Part shown: positions 9,216 through 18,398 of the stretch, piece by piece | Position numbering within the stretch: position 1 is the stretch's first letter | How the letters are laid out: each line of letters opens with the position of its first letter | DNA from: JALZKA01 sp963715405 | GTDB lineage: Bacteria; Actinomycetota; Thermoleophilia; Solirubrobacterales; 70-9 | DNA: 64,000 nucleotides | Direction of reading: 5' to 3' | NCBI GenBank assembly: GCA_963715405.1 | Contig: OY970239.1 | Span: forward strand, 1,550,001 to 1,614,000 | Notes under the pieces: generated by a model | Database searches by the model: none | What the model was told of the DNA's origin: nothing | Seen by the model: the letters and a program-made list of their open reading frames with translations, nothing else | Position numbers and translations under genes: made by a program

Positions 9216-9601
9216 ATTCCGATCTCGCGCTCGGCCGATTCGTCGGAGTCGGATCCGTGCACCATGTTGAAGGTGACCTCAAGGCCGAAGTCGCCGCGGA
9301 TCGAGCCGGGCGCAGCGTCGACCGGGTTCGTGGCGCCGATCAGCTGGCGCGCGGCTGCCACAGCCTCGGGTCCGTCAAGGACCGCGGCGACGAGCGGCCC
9401 ACCGGTGATGAACTCGACCAGCTCACCGAAGAACGGTTTTTCTGAATGCTCGGCGTAGTGCTCGTTGGCAATCCCCTCGTCTGCCTCGACGAGCTTGAGC
9501 GCCTTGATGCGAAGGCCCTTGCGCTCAAAGCGCGCGAGAACCTCGCCGGTGAGGGCGCGCTCGAAAGCGTCGGGCTTTACGAGGATGAGCGTTCGGGACA
9601 C
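9197..9601 (-). CDS. ndk: nucleoside diphosphate kinase
   Basis: Transfers the gamma phosphate between nucleoside triphosphates and diphosphates through a phospho-histidine. The 134-residue sequence has the family start RTLILVKPDAFERAL, the RGDFG segment and the active site NMVHGSDS with the catalytic His at about residue 115. It ends at TAG 9197-9199 and overlaps the probable start of maf. Confidence 0.97.
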   Translation of the reverse strand: MSRTLILVKPDAFERALTGEVLARFERKGLRIKALKLVEADEGIANEHYAEHSEKPFFGELVEFITGGPLVAAVLDGPEAVAAARQLIGATNPVDAAPGSIRGDFGLEVTFNMVHGSDSDESAEREIGIWFPEL

Positions 9602-9610
9602 GCGGGGAAC

Positions 9611-10282
9611 CTAGCTGTCAGTCGGCTTGGCGCGGCGGCGCGGCGGCGGCTGGCTGGCACTGCGTGACGCCGGCTTGCGCGGCTCGGGCCGGGTCGAACT
9701 CGCGCGCTGGGCCGGGCGCTTCTTCGGAGCCTCGCGAGGCTCGGCTGCGTCGGAGCGCGCGACCGGGCGGGTCGCTCGCGTGGTCCGCGAGGTCGTGCGG
9801 CGCCCGCGGCGAGAAGGAGGTTCGGGCTCCTTGCGCCGGGTCGGCGTCTCGCAGTAAGGACAGAGGCTCCAGCGCGGATCGACCGGCTTCCCGCATGACT
9901 CACATGGATCCTTGATCCTCGCGCGGCAGCTCGGGCAGCGCAGATACGTGCGCTCGACGGGATGCTCGCAGTTCGGGCACGAGTTCTCTTCGAGTTGGCG
10001 AACGCGGAGCTCTGAAGCTCGAATCTCGAGGTCCCGCTCGCGGCGATCCTCCAGGAATTCCGGCGGGCGAAGGATCGAATAGACGATCACGCCCAGGAAG
10101 GGAAAGAGCGCGGCAACGGTGGCGCACCCGACGAGCACCGGGTCCTCAAGCCGGCGTTTCGCGTCGAGATACGTGTACGCGATGAGCGCCAGATAGACGA
10201 CCACCAAGAACAGGATCAGGAGGTTGATCGCCAGGTTGACGCCATCGTTTTCGATGCCGAAGATCGCGAAGGGCATGGCCAT
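9611..10282 (-). CDS. membrane protein with double zinc ribbon
   Basis: Two membrane helices (about residues 15-35 and 45-65) are followed by a charged linker and a double zinc ribbon with four CxxC pairs: CPNC, CPSC, CESC and CPYC. The last 75 residues are Arg/Pro/Ser-rich and probably disordered. Zinc-ribbon membrane proteins of this type are common in actinobacteria without known function. I prefer ATG 10282 over the TTG further upstream because the hydrophobic segment then starts directly. Confidence 0.75.
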   Translation of the reverse strand: MAMPFAIFGIENDGVNLAINLLILFLVVVYLALIAYTYLDAKRRLEDPVLVGCATVAALFPFLGVIVYSILRPPEFLEDRRERDLEIRASELRVRQLEENSCPNCEHPVERTYLRCPSCRARIKDPCESCGKPVDPRWSLCPYCETPTRRKEPEPPSRRGRRTTSRTTRATRPVARSDAAEPREAPKKRPAQRASSTRPEPRKPASRSASQPPPRRRAKPTDS

Positions 10283-10351
10283 GAGGATCGAGCAGTCTAC
10301 TTCTGTTTGAGCAGGCAAAAGCCTTTACGAAGCGGCTTGCACGCGAGGTCC

Positions 10352-10471
10352 CTAAAGGAAAAGACGCCCGAAGAGGTAGCCGAGCCCGAAGAAGACGAGA
10401 ATGACCACGGCAACGACCGCGGCAACGAGGCCCATCATCTGAAGCAGCTCTGAGCGCGCGTCCGGGTCCAT
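10352..10471 (-). CDS. 39-residue single-helix membrane protein after folC
   Basis: A tiny gene starting ATG 10471-10469, whose A is the last base of the folC stop (TGATG), and ending TAG 10354-10352. The peptide has a short acidic N-terminus (MDPDARSELLQMM), one long hydrophobic helix (about residues 14-36) and ends GRLFL. The stop/start overlap and clean membrane helix argue for a real coupled gene. I do not recognise a family. Confidence 0.6.
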   Translation of the reverse strand: MDPDARSELLQMMGLVAAVVAVVILVFFGLGYLFGRLFL

Positions 10472-11729
10472 CAATACGACAGAAGGTAATGCGATCCGGC
10501 GATCAGTGCCACCCCGTCTCGTTCGCGAGCGAGCGCGAGCGCTTCCTCGATCGCCTCTTCTGGTCCCGCGAAAATCGTCGCCGGCACACCGGCTGCCTCG
10601 AAAAGGCCAGCAAGCTCGCCGGCTGCGACCGAGCTCGTCCCTGGACGACCGGCGCCTTCGAGGCGCTCCGGCGGAATCTCCGTGCAGACGGCGGCAACGA
10701 GCACCGGCGCAAGGGCACGCACGATGCCTGAGGCGTCCTTGTCGCCCAGGACCGCGAGGCAGGCGACGATGGGCCTCTCCCCCAGCTCGGATCTGAGTGC
10801 CTCCGCGAGCGCCGCCGCGCCGTCGGGGTTGTGCGCGGCGTCGCGGATCTGCGGCGGCTCGCCGGGCACGAGCTCGAAGCGGCCCGGCAGCTCGAGGCCG
10901 TCGAGAGCACTCGAAACAACGGCATCACCCAAGGGACTGCCCATGAACGCCTCCGCCGCCGAAACCGCGACGGCCAAATTGCGCCGCAGGTAGGGCGCTC
11001 GCGAGAGCGAAACGTCCCGATCGCTCCACACCAGGGGGTCGGCGCTGGACGTTTTGGTCTGCGGTGAGGGGCTCGATGACCCCGCAGTCTCGGTCGCGGG
11101 CGAAATCGCGCGCTTGCGCGGCGATTCCGGGTCGAGACGTCGCCCAGGATCAGGGTCGAGCCCGGCTTGAGCACCGCGAGCTTCTCGGCCGCGATCTCTT
11201 CCTCGGTTTCCCCCAGCCACTGGGTGTGATCCAGGCCGATCGAGGTGAGGACCGTGACTCGCGAGTCGAGCACGTTCGTCGCGTCCAGGCGACCGCCGAG
11301 CCCTGCCTCGATCACGCCGACTTCGACCTCGGCATCTCGGAGCGCTACGAATGCGGCAGCCGTCGCGGCTTCGAACTGCGTTACGCGCTCTTCCCCTTGG
11401 AAGCCCTTCTCGACCTGGAGGACCACGTCAGCGACAGCGCGGACTGCGCGCTCGAAAGCCTCCCCGTCGATCTCGGTGCCACCGATCCGCACCCGCTCGG
11501 ACCAGCGCTTGGCGTGGGGCGACAGGTACGCCCCCGTCGAGCGGCCCGACTCCTCAATTAGCGCCGCGGTCATCAGCGTCACCGACGATTTGCCGTTCGT
11601 GCCGACTACGTGAATTGACTCGAACTCCAGCTGCGGGTCGTCAAGCGCGGCAAGCAGCGCCTTGATCCGATCGAGCCCGAAGCGCCACCCGATGGGATCG
11701 AGCGACGCGAGCCAGTGCTCAGCGTTCAA
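10471..11729 (-). pseudogene. folC: folylpolyglutamate/dihydrofolate synthase, broken by two +1 frameshifts
   Basis: FolC adds glutamate to folates and often also makes dihydrofolate. The N-terminal half has the P-loop HVVGTNGKSSVTLM and the segment EAGLGGRLDATNV; the C-terminal half has RDAAHNPDGAAALAEAL. These halves are in different frames. Reading the DNA closely shows three frames in use: the first up to GDVS, then a 100-base stretch coding GIAAQARDFARDRDC, then the rest from PLVWSDRDVSL. Removing one C from the run at 11129-11131 and one from the five-C run at 11034-11038 (minus-strand letters) restores one open frame. Either the gene is decayed or two homopolymer errors exist. Start overlaps valS by 11 bases. 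Confidence 0.85.
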
Positions 11730-14292
11730 GCTCGGTCAGCTCGGCGCGGTAGCCGTCGAGCTTCGCCCGTTCGGCCTCGACCACTTCGGCCGGCGCCTTG
11801 GCCACGAAGCCTTCATTCGCGAGCTTACGCTCACCGCGCTCGACCTCCGCGCGAAGCTCAGCCGCCCGCGCCTCGATCCGCCCGGCGACCTGCGCAGGGT
11901 CGACCTCGTCCGAGCCGAGAAGCTCGAGCGTTCCGACCGCGGCCATCGCCTCGCCGCCGCCGCCATTCAGCTCCAGCCGGGCGAGCCTTCCGACCAGCTC
12001 GTGGGGCTCGGCACCGTTGCCGGCCACGCGTGCCGGTAGGACACTGGCGACGGGGACGCCCGCGAGGTCCCGCCAGCGCCGGACCTGGCGCGTGAGCTCG
12101 ATCGCCGCCTCGATCTCGCGCTCGGCTTCGGGATCGATCCGAGTCTCGTCGGGTTGCGGGTAGCTCGCCAAGATCAGCGGACCACCGACGCTAGCGGGCA
12201 GGTAGCTCCAGATCTCCTCGGTCACGAACGGGACGAAGGGGTGGGCCAGCGCCAAAAACCGCTCCAAGATCCACACGAGATGGCCGGCGACATCGGCCTC
12301 GCCGTCGTAGAGCCGCGGCTTCACGATCTCGAGGTACCAGTCGCAGAGCTCCGACCAGAAGAATCGGTAGAGCTCCGCAACGGCGCCCGCGAAGTCAAAG
12401 CTTGCGACCCGCTTGGTCACGTCCTCAACAGTGCGCTCGAGCCGCGAGGCGATCCACCGGTCCTCGACCTCCTTCGCAGACGGCGCCGCCTCAGCCTCGC
12501 CCGCGTTGAGGAGGATCAGGCGTGACGCGTTCCAGAGCTTGTTCGTCAAGTCCCGGCCCTGTTCGATCTTCGCCCCGGAGTAGCGGACGTCCTGCTTCGA
12601 GGACATCGCCAGGAGGCCGAAGCGAACCGCGTCGGCCCCGTGCTCGCCGATCGCGTCGAGCGGGTCCACCCCGGTGCCGAGGCTCTTCGACATACGCCGG
12701 CCGTCGGGCGCCTGGATCACCGAGTGGATGTTCACGTCGGTGAAGGGGACGTCGCCCGTGAACTCGAGCCCCATCATCACCATCCGCGCGACCCAGAGGA
12801 AGATGATGTCGCGGGCCGTCGAGAGGACGTCGGTGGGATACCAGGCCGAGAGCTCAGGTGTGTCTTCGGGCCAGCCGAGCGTCGCAAACGGCCAAAGGGC
12901 GGACGAGAACCACGTGTCGAGGACGTCCTCCTCGCGCCGGAGCTCGCCGTCGCAGGCGCCGCAGCGCTCGGGCGCCTTCTCGGCGACGTAGATCTCCTCG
13001 CACGCGTCGCAGTACCAGACCGGAAGCTGGTGGCCCCACCAGAGCTGACGCGAAACGCACCAGGGCCGGATCCCCTCGAGCCAGTCGAGGTACACCTTCG
13101 TCCAGGGCTTCTCGGGGTGAAAGCGGACGCGGCCGTCGCGAACGACTTGGATTGCGGGCTTCGCGAGCTCGGTCATGTCGCAGAACCACTGAAGCGAGAT
13201 GAGCGGCTCGACTCGCCGCCCGGACCGAGCGGAGTGAGGCACTTCGTGCTCAAAGGGCTCCTCGGCCGAGATCAACCCGTCAGAGCGAAGCGCCTCCACC
13301 ACCGCCGCGCGAGCCTCGTCGGCCTCCATGCCGGCGAAGGGCTCGCCAGCAGCCTCGGTCATGCGCCCGTCTTCGCCGATCGCCGAGATCTCCTCGAGCC
13401 CGTGGCGGCGGCCGATCTCGAAGTCGTTCGGGTCGTGCCCAGGGGTGATCTTGAGCGCGCCGGTACCGAACTCGGGGTCGACGTAGTCGTCGGCGATCAC
13501 CGGCAGGCGCCGGCCGACGAGCGGCAGCACAACCTCTTGGCCAACCAGCGCCGAGTAGCGCTCGTCGCCCGGCGAGACCGCGACCGCGGTGTCGGCCAGC
13601 ATCGTTTCCGGGCGCACGGTGGCGACGGTGATCGAGCCGGAGCCGTCCGCGAGGGGATAGTCGATCGAATAGAGGGTGTCCGTGAGCGTCTTTTGCTCGA
13701 CCTCCAAGTCCGAGATCGCCGAGCCGAGGCCGGGATCCCAGTTCACCATGTAGTTGTCGCGGTAGATGTGGCCCCGCGCGTGAAGCTCGACGAAGACGCG
13801 TGTCACGGCCCTGGCGTACGCGTCGTCCATGGTGAAGCGCTCGTCCTCGAAATCCGCCGACGCCCCGAGCCGCTTGAACTGCTCGATGATCTGCGAGCCG
13901 TGGCGCTCGCGCCAAGCCCAGACCCGCTCGACGAACGCCTGGCGGCCAAGCTCTCGGCGCGACTTGCCTTCGCTCGCAATCTCCTTCTCCACCTGCGCCT
14001 GCGTTGCGATGCCCGCGTGGTCGGTCCCCATGATCCAGCGCGTGGGCTTGCCACGCATCCGGTTGAGCCTGATCAGCGCATCCTGGATCGAGCTGTTGAG
14101 CGCGTGGCCCATGTGAAGAATGCCGGTGACGTTCGGCGGCGGAACGGCGATCGAGAAGTTCTCAGACGACTCACCAGTGGGCTCGGGGCTGAACGCGCCC
14201 GACCTTTCCCACCGCTCGAAGATGCGCCGCTCGACCTCCGAAGGGTCGTAGCGAGTGGTCTCCTCGAGCGTTCTCCTTGCTTCCTCGTCCAC
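11719..14292 (-). CDS. valS: valine--tRNA ligase
   Basis: Class I aminoacyl-tRNA synthetase charging tRNA-Val. The HIGH signature appears as HMGH at residues 60-63 inside PPPNVTGILHMGHAL. The editing (CP1) domain follows, and the KMSKS loop is RRMSKSLGTG. The end is the ValRS C-terminal coiled coil (EVERGERKLANEGFVAKAPA). At 857 residues the length is normal. It lies just upstream of folC, the usual valS-folC order. Confidence 0.97.
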   Translation of the reverse strand: MDEEARRTLEETTRYDPSEVERRIFERWERSGAFSPEPTGESSENFSIAVPPPNVTGILHMGHALNSSIQDALIRLNRMRGKPTRWIMGTDHAGIATQAQVEKEIASEGKSRRELGRQAFVERVWAWRERHGSQIIEQFKRLGASADFEDERFTMDDAYARAVTRVFVELHARGHIYRDNYMVNWDPGLGSAISDLEVEQKTLTDTLYSIDYPLADGSGSITVATVRPETMLADTAVAVSPGDERYSALVGQEVVLPLVGRRLPVIADDYVDPEFGTGALKITPGHDPNDFEIGRRHGLEEISAIGEDGRMTEAAGEPFAGMEADEARAAVVEALRSDGLISAEEPFEHEVPHSARSGRRVEPLISLQWFCDMTELAKPAIQVVRDGRVRFHPEKPWTKVYLDWLEGIRPWCVSRQLWWGHQLPVWYCDACEEIYVAEKAPERCGACDGELRREEDVLDTWFSSALWPFATLGWPEDTPELSAWYPTDVLSTARDIIFLWVARMVMMGLEFTGDVPFTDVNIHSVIQAPDGRRMSKSLGTGVDPLDAIGEHGADAVRFGLLAMSSKQDVRYSGAKIEQGRDLTNKLWNASRLILLNAGEAEAAPSAKEVEDRWIASRLERTVEDVTKRVASFDFAGAVAELYRFFWSELCDWYLEIVKPRLYDGEADVAGHLVWILERFLALAHPFVPFVTEEIWSYLPASVGGPLILASYPQPDETRIDPEAEREIEAAIELTRQVRRWRDLAGVPVASVLPARVAGNGAEPHELVGRLARLELNGGGGEAMAAVGTLELLGSDEVDPAQVAGRIEARAAELRAEVERGERKLANEGFVAKAPAEVVEAERAKLDGYRAELTELER

Positions 14293-14332
14293 CCCAGGCG
14301 ATGTTATTGCGGGCTGGGCTAGCTTTCGGACG

Positions 14333-15466
14333 GTGACCGACCTCGGCCGCAGCGCGATCGGAACCTGGAGCGGCGGGCGCTACATGCGCTTCGGCGAGCC
14401 GGTTGCCGACGACCGCCTCGAAGCTCTCTTTCGTCCCGGCGAAGGCATCGACACCGTGATCACCGCGGACGTCTACGGCGAAGGCGAGGCGGATCGGAAG
14501 CTCGGACGAGCACTGGCCGGCCTCGACCGCGACTCGTATCGCATCGCGGGCGCCGTAGGCCACGACTTCGTCCACGGGGAGCGCCAGGGCCCAAAAGGCT
14601 TCCCGCGGTTCACAGACCCGGCATTGCGCAGCTCCGATGGCTACGCCTCCTATCTGCGCGAAGCGACCGAGCGAAGCCTCGAGGCCATCGGCATCGATCG
14701 CTTCGACGTCCTCCTTCTACACAACCCAGACCGCACGGGCTATGAGTCGCCCGAGGTCTGGGAGGGGATGGCGGCCCTTCGCGATGCGGGGCTCGCGAGC
14801 GCGGTCGGAGTTGCCCCCGGCCCCGCGAACGGCTTCACGCTCGACCTGATCGCCTGCCTCGAGCGCTTCGGCGACGTGATCGACTGGGCGATGGTGATCC
14901 TCAACCCGCTCGAGCCGTGGCCTGGAGAGCTTGTCCTCGACGCCGCGGCGGCTCAGAACGTCTCCGTGATCACGCGGGTCGTGGACTACGGCGGACTTTT
15001 TTGGGGCGACCTCGAACCCGAGACGCCGATGCACGAGCACGATCACCGCCGGTTTCGCCCCGAGGGCTGGATCGAGCGCGGGCTGGAGCGCATCGAAGCG
15101 ATGAGGCCGGTAATGGCAACAGCCGGTCTAAGCCCGATGGGGCTCGCCTGCCAGTGGAACCTCGCCCATCCCGCTGTGGCGTGCGTCGCCCCAACGTTGA
15201 TTCAGGAGGCTGGCCCCGAGGCCCGGCCCATCGAGGAGAAGCGCGCCGAGCTTGCGAGCGTGCCGATTGACCTGAAGCTCGAGCCCGAGCAAGTTGCCAA
15301 GGTGCGCGAGATCGGCGACAACACGGGCTCGATGAAGCTCAAGGGCGCGAGCGCCGAACACGAGGGCGACGACGCCCCCGATCGCTGGGCACTCTCACCG
15401 GATCTTGTTGAAATCGCCGCGCGCCACGGGATCGCGCCCGAGCGCGACCTCGCCTACGCGAGCTAA
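14333..15466 (+). CDS. aldo/keto reductase family protein
   Basis: A TIM-barrel oxidoreductase of the aldo/keto reductase superfamily, closest in style to bacterial L-galactose or pyridoxal dehydrogenase-like enzymes. It begins VTDLGRSAIGTWSGGRYM, has DVYGEGEADRKLGRAL (the usual Asp/Tyr catalytic pair region) and ERSLEAIGIDRFDVLLLHNPD. I chose GTG at 14333 because earlier starts overlap the divergent valS start. About 377 residues. Substrate unknown. Confidence 0.8.
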   Translation: MTDLGRSAIGTWSGGRYMRFGEPVADDRLEALFRPGEGIDTVITADVYGEGEADRKLGRALAGLDRDSYRIAGAVGHDFVHGERQGPKGFPRFTDPALRSSDGYASYLREATERSLEAIGIDRFDVLLLHNPDRTGYESPEVWEGMAALRDAGLASAVGVAPGPANGFTLDLIACLERFGDVIDWAMVILNPLEPWPGELVLDAAAAQNVSVITRVVDYGGLFWGDLEPETPMHEHDHRRFRPEGWIERGLERIEAMRPVMATAGLSPMGLACQWNLAHPAVACVAPTLIQEAGPEARPIEEKRAELASVPIDLKLEPEQVAKVREIGDNTGSMKLKGASAEHEGDDAPDRWALSPDLVEIAARHGIAPERDLAYAS

Positions 15467-15474
15467 ACGCCGGG

Positions 15475-16770
15475 TCAGGCCGACTCTTCGCCGAGCTCGC
15501 CGAGCTCCTCCAAGGGCCCGGGCTCGTCGGCCACCGCTTCGGTGACCAGGGTCGGCTGGCGGCCCTCGGCGATCGTCTCGCGTGTCACGACGCATTTGCG
15601 GACGTCGCGGCGAGACGGAAGCTCAAACTGAACGTCCATGAGGGTCTCCTCGAGGATCGATCGCAGGCCGCGTGCGCCGGTTTCGCGCTCGAGAGCGCGG
15701 TCGGCAATCGCGGCAAGCGAGTCCTCGGCGAAGACGAGCTCGATGTCGTCGAACTCGAAGAATCGCTGGAACTGGCGCGTCAGCGCGTTCTTGGGCTCGG
15801 TCAGAATCGTGATCAGGTCATCCCGGCTCAGCTGGTGGATCGCTGCGATCACAGGCAGGCGGCCGATGAACTCGGGGATGAGCCCGTACTCGACGAGGTC
15901 CTCGGGCAAGACCTTCTCGAACATCTCACCGAGGTCGTTCTTCTCGCGGGCCGAATCGATCTTCGCCCCGAAGCCGACGCCGCGGTTGCCGATCCTCTTT
16001 TCGATCACCTTGTCGAGCTGCGCGAACGAGCCGCCGCAGATAAAGAGGATGTTCGTCGTGTCGATCGTCAGGAACTCCTGGTGCGGATGCTTGCGGCCAC
16101 CTTGCGGTGGCACCGACGCCGTCGTGCCCTCGAGGATCTTGAGAAGCGCCTGCTGGACGCCCTCGCCTGAGACGTCGCGCGTGATCGACGGGTTGTCGGC
16201 CTTGCGGGCGATCTTGTCGATCTCGTCGATGTAGATGATCCCCGTCTCGGCCTTCTTCACGTCGAAGTCGGCGGCCTGGATCAGCTTCAGGAGGATGTTC
16301 TCGACGTCTTCGCCGACATAGCCGGCCTCTGTGAGCGCGGTCGCATCGGCGATCGCGAACGGGACGTTCAGGATCCGTGCGAGCGTCTGCGCCAGGAGCG
16401 TTTTGCCGCAGCCAGTCGGGCCTAGCAGCATGATGTTGGACTTCTGAAGCTCGATGTCCGAGTCGCCGGACTGCTTGATCTGGACCCGCTTGTAGTGGTT
16501 GTAGACCGCGACGGCGAGCGCTCGCTTGGCATTCTCCTGGCCCACCACGTACTCGTCGAGGACGCTGTTGATCTCAGAAGGCTTCGGCAGGCTCTCGAGC
16601 TCGAACGAGGGCGGAGCCGTCAGCTCCTCGTCGATGATCTCGTTGCAGAGGTCGATGCACTCGTCGCAGATGTAGACCCCAGGGCCGGCGATGAGCTTTT
16701 TGACCTGGCGCTGCGACTTGCCGCAAAAGGAGCAGAGGAGCTGTTCGTTGGAGTCGGTTGGGCGTGCCAT
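15475..16770 (-). CDS. clpX: ClpX, ATPase subunit of the Clp protease
   Basis: Hexameric AAA+ unfoldase that feeds proteins to ClpP. The N-terminal zinc-binding domain has C13, C16, C35 and C38 (CSFC and CDEC). The AAA module has Walker A GPTGCGKT (117-124) and Walker B IIYIDEID (178-185), and the ClpP-contacting IGF-type loop region is replaced by the IGNRGVGFG area. Normal length, 431 residues. Unlike most genomes, clpP is not the direct neighbour; two secreted-protein genes lie between on the other strand. Confidence 0.97.
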   Translation of the reverse strand: MARPTDSNEQLLCSFCGKSQRQVKKLIAGPGVYICDECIDLCNEIIDEELTAPPSFELESLPKPSEINSVLDEYVVGQENAKRALAVAVYNHYKRVQIKQSGDSDIELQKSNIMLLGPTGCGKTLLAQTLARILNVPFAIADATALTEAGYVGEDVENILLKLIQAADFDVKKAETGIIYIDEIDKIARKADNPSITRDVSGEGVQQALLKILEGTTASVPPQGGRKHPHQEFLTIDTTNILFICGGSFAQLDKVIEKRIGNRGVGFGAKIDSAREKNDLGEMFEKVLPEDLVEYGLIPEFIGRLPVIAAIHQLSRDDLITILTEPKNALTRQFQRFFEFDDIELVFAEDSLAAIADRALERETGARGLRSILEETLMDVQFELPSRRDVRKCVVTRETIAEGRQPTLVTEAVADEPGPLEELGELGEESA

Positions 16771-16835
16771 CGTCGTCTTCTACTCGCCGGGCGTGATCGT
16801 CCCTTCCCGCGGTTGCGCGCGTGCAGGTCAATTGC

Positions 16836-16864
16836 AGGGTAGCTCCGCTCCGATGACCCCGCAA
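16836..16864 (-). promoter_or_regulatory. candidate sigma-70-type promoter of clpX
   Basis: Reading the minus strand, TTGCGG (16864-16859) and TACCCT (16841-16836) are separated by 17 bases, about 65 bases before the clpX ATG. The match to the housekeeping consensus is moderate. The start of the divergent gene at 16882 lies just behind it. Confidence 0.35.
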
Positions 16865-16881
16865 ATGGGTTAGACGAGACG

Positions 16882-17319
16882 ATGCGAATGGTTCTGGCAA
16901 GGGGAATCGCCGCAGGGGCGACGCTCGTCGCGCTGGCGGCGGCGGGCTCGGCCCTGGGCGGAGGCACTGAGCCGAGGACCTACTTGGGCGAATTTGAGCG
17001 CGGTGGGCAAGTTTCGTTTCGCCTGAGCGCGAACTCGAACAGGGTCGACGAGTTTCTGATCGAGGACATCACAGCGGACTGCCAGGGCGGGACAGGCAAG
17101 CTCGACTTCGAGATCTACGGCCACACGCCCCGGCTCCCCAACCGCACGTTCGAGGTCCGCTCAGAAGACCTCACCGGGGGCAAGGCGCTCATCAAGGGCA
17201 AGTTCTCGCGCAGCTACCGGCGCGCCACCGGAGTCGTGCGCGTATGGGGGAGGTTCCGGTTTCCGGCTCAGGGCTCGACCAGATGCGACTCGGGGAAGCA
17301 GGCTTACGTCGCCCGCTGA
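16882..17319 (+). CDS. small secreted protein, paralogue of the next gene
   Basis: A signal peptide (MRMVLARGIAAGATLVALAA, cleavage near GSALG) precedes a domain of about 120 residues, probably beta-rich. Two cysteines (in TADCQGG and STRCDSG) could form a disulfide. It shares a pattern with the gene at 17384: a C-GG segment, PR(L/M)P, a hydrophobic (A/V)LI-G-F strand and a final cysteine. No family recognised. Confidence 0.65.
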   Translation: MRMVLARGIAAGATLVALAAAGSALGGGTEPRTYLGEFERGGQVSFRLSANSNRVDEFLIEDITADCQGGTGKLDFEIYGHTPRLPNRTFEVRSEDLTGGKALIKGKFSRSYRRATGVVRVWGRFRFPAQGSTRCDSGKQAYVAR

Positions 17320-17383
17320 GGCGTATGATGCTCCCGGCTGGGGGAGCAAGCTCCAGGCCGGAATCTCGAACTAGGAAGGCAGC

Positions 17384-17794
17384 ATGAAGAGAATTGCCCT
17401 GATCAGCGTCATCGCCGCGGGTGCGATAATCCCGGCGTCGTCGGCCGCAGAGGCCGACCGCAGCACGAGCGCCCGGGGAGGAAACGACTTCTTTGTCAGC
17501 TTCGACATCGCCAACGACTCGAATGGCAACCCCAGGGTCATCCGCAACTTTCAGTTCTCGGGATTCACGGTGCCGTGCAACAACGGCATCATCCATCTCA
17601 GCGGACAAAAGCCGCGGATGCCGGTGAACGGCGACGGCGAGTTCAGCGGCGCAATCACTGAAGGCCGCGGCACCGTCCTTATCGCGGGTGATTTCCGGCG
17701 AAACAACACGCAGATCGTCGGTTCACTCGATGCAAACGGCAGGTTCGGTCAGGGGAGGGGCTGCAGCCGCTTTGGCCGCTGGATCGCGGAGTAG
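17384..17794 (+). CDS. small secreted protein, paralogue of the previous gene
   Basis: Signal peptide (MKRIALISVIAAGAIIPASS) followed by about 115 residues with two cysteines (VPCNNG, GCSRFG) placed as in the gene at 16882. A GC-rich hairpin lies in the 64-base gap between the two genes (17328-17347). It ends three bases before the convergent clpP. Function unknown; the tandem pair is probably a local duplication. Confidence 0.65.
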   Translation: MKRIALISVIAAGAIIPASSAAEADRSTSARGGNDFFVSFDIANDSNGNPRVIRNFQFSGFTVPCNNGIIHLSGQKPRMPVNGDGEFSGAITEGRGTVLIAGDFRRNNTQIVGSLDANGRFGQGRGCSRFGRWIAE

Positions 17795-17797
17795 TAG

Positions 17798-18382
17798 CTA
17801 GCGCTGCTCGAGGACGCGGTCGACGATCGAGTACTCGACCGCCTCCTCGGCGCTCATGAAATAGTCGCGATCCGTGTCCTTGGAGACGCGCTCGAGGTCC
17901 TGGCCTGTGTGGTGGGCAATGATCTTGTCGAGCCGCTGGCGGACATCGATGATTTCCCTGGCGTGGATCTCGATGTCGGTTGCCTGGCCCTGAAAGCCGC
18001 CCGAGACCTGGTGGATCAGGATCTTCGAGTTGGGGAGCGCCATCCGCTTCTCGGCCGTGCCTCCGGCCAGGAGCAACGCGCCCATCGACATCGCCACGCC
18101 GACGCAGATCGTCTGCACGTCGGGCTTGATGAATTGCATCGTGTCGTAGATCGCAAGGCCCGCGTAAACCGACCCGCCCGGCGAGTTGATGTACATCGAG
18201 ATGTCCTTGTCGGGATCCTCCGACTCGAGATGGATCATCTGCGCGACGACGAGGTTTGCGATGTCGTCGTTGATCGGCGTGCCAAGGAAGATGATCCGCT
18301 CGTTGAGAAGCCGCGAGTAGATGTCGAACGCGCGCTCGCCGCGCGACGTCTGCTCTACGACCATTGGGACGAGGGGGCTCAT
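17798..18382 (-). CDS. clpP: ClpP, proteolytic subunit
   Basis: Tetradecameric serine protease that degrades substrates fed by ClpX or ClpC. Catalytic Ser99 (VAMSMGALLLAGG) and His124 (IHQVSGG) are present, with the Asp in SKDTDRD. Length 194 residues. It follows tig with a 16-base gap, so trigger factor and ClpP are cotranscribed. Confidence 0.97.
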   Translation of the reverse strand: MSPLVPMVVEQTSRGERAFDIYSRLLNERIIFLGTPINDDIANLVVAQMIHLESEDPDKDISMYINSPGGSVYAGLAIYDTMQFIKPDVQTICVGVAMSMGALLLAGGTAEKRMALPNSKILIHQVSGGFQGQATDIEIHAREIIDVRQRLDKIIAHHTGQDLERVSKDTDRDYFMSAEEAVEYSIVDRVLEQR

Positions 18383-18398
18383 CGGCGGCGGAGTCTAG

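Noticed and set aside
10471..11729. Programmed frameshifting in folC
   Set aside because: Two separate shifts in the same direction, both in simple C runs, no slippery heptamer with a downstream structure, and no known case in this family; mutation or sequence error is simpler.
12640..14322. Long plus-strand open frame of 560 codons antisense to valS
   Set aside because: Pure mirror of valS in GC-rich DNA; low-complexity Arg/Asp/Leu sequence, no family motifs, and the minus strand holds a perfect ValRS.
17328..17347. Hairpin between the two secreted-protein genes as a terminator
   Set aside because: No T run follows the stem, so it is at most a leader structure; not listed as a terminator.
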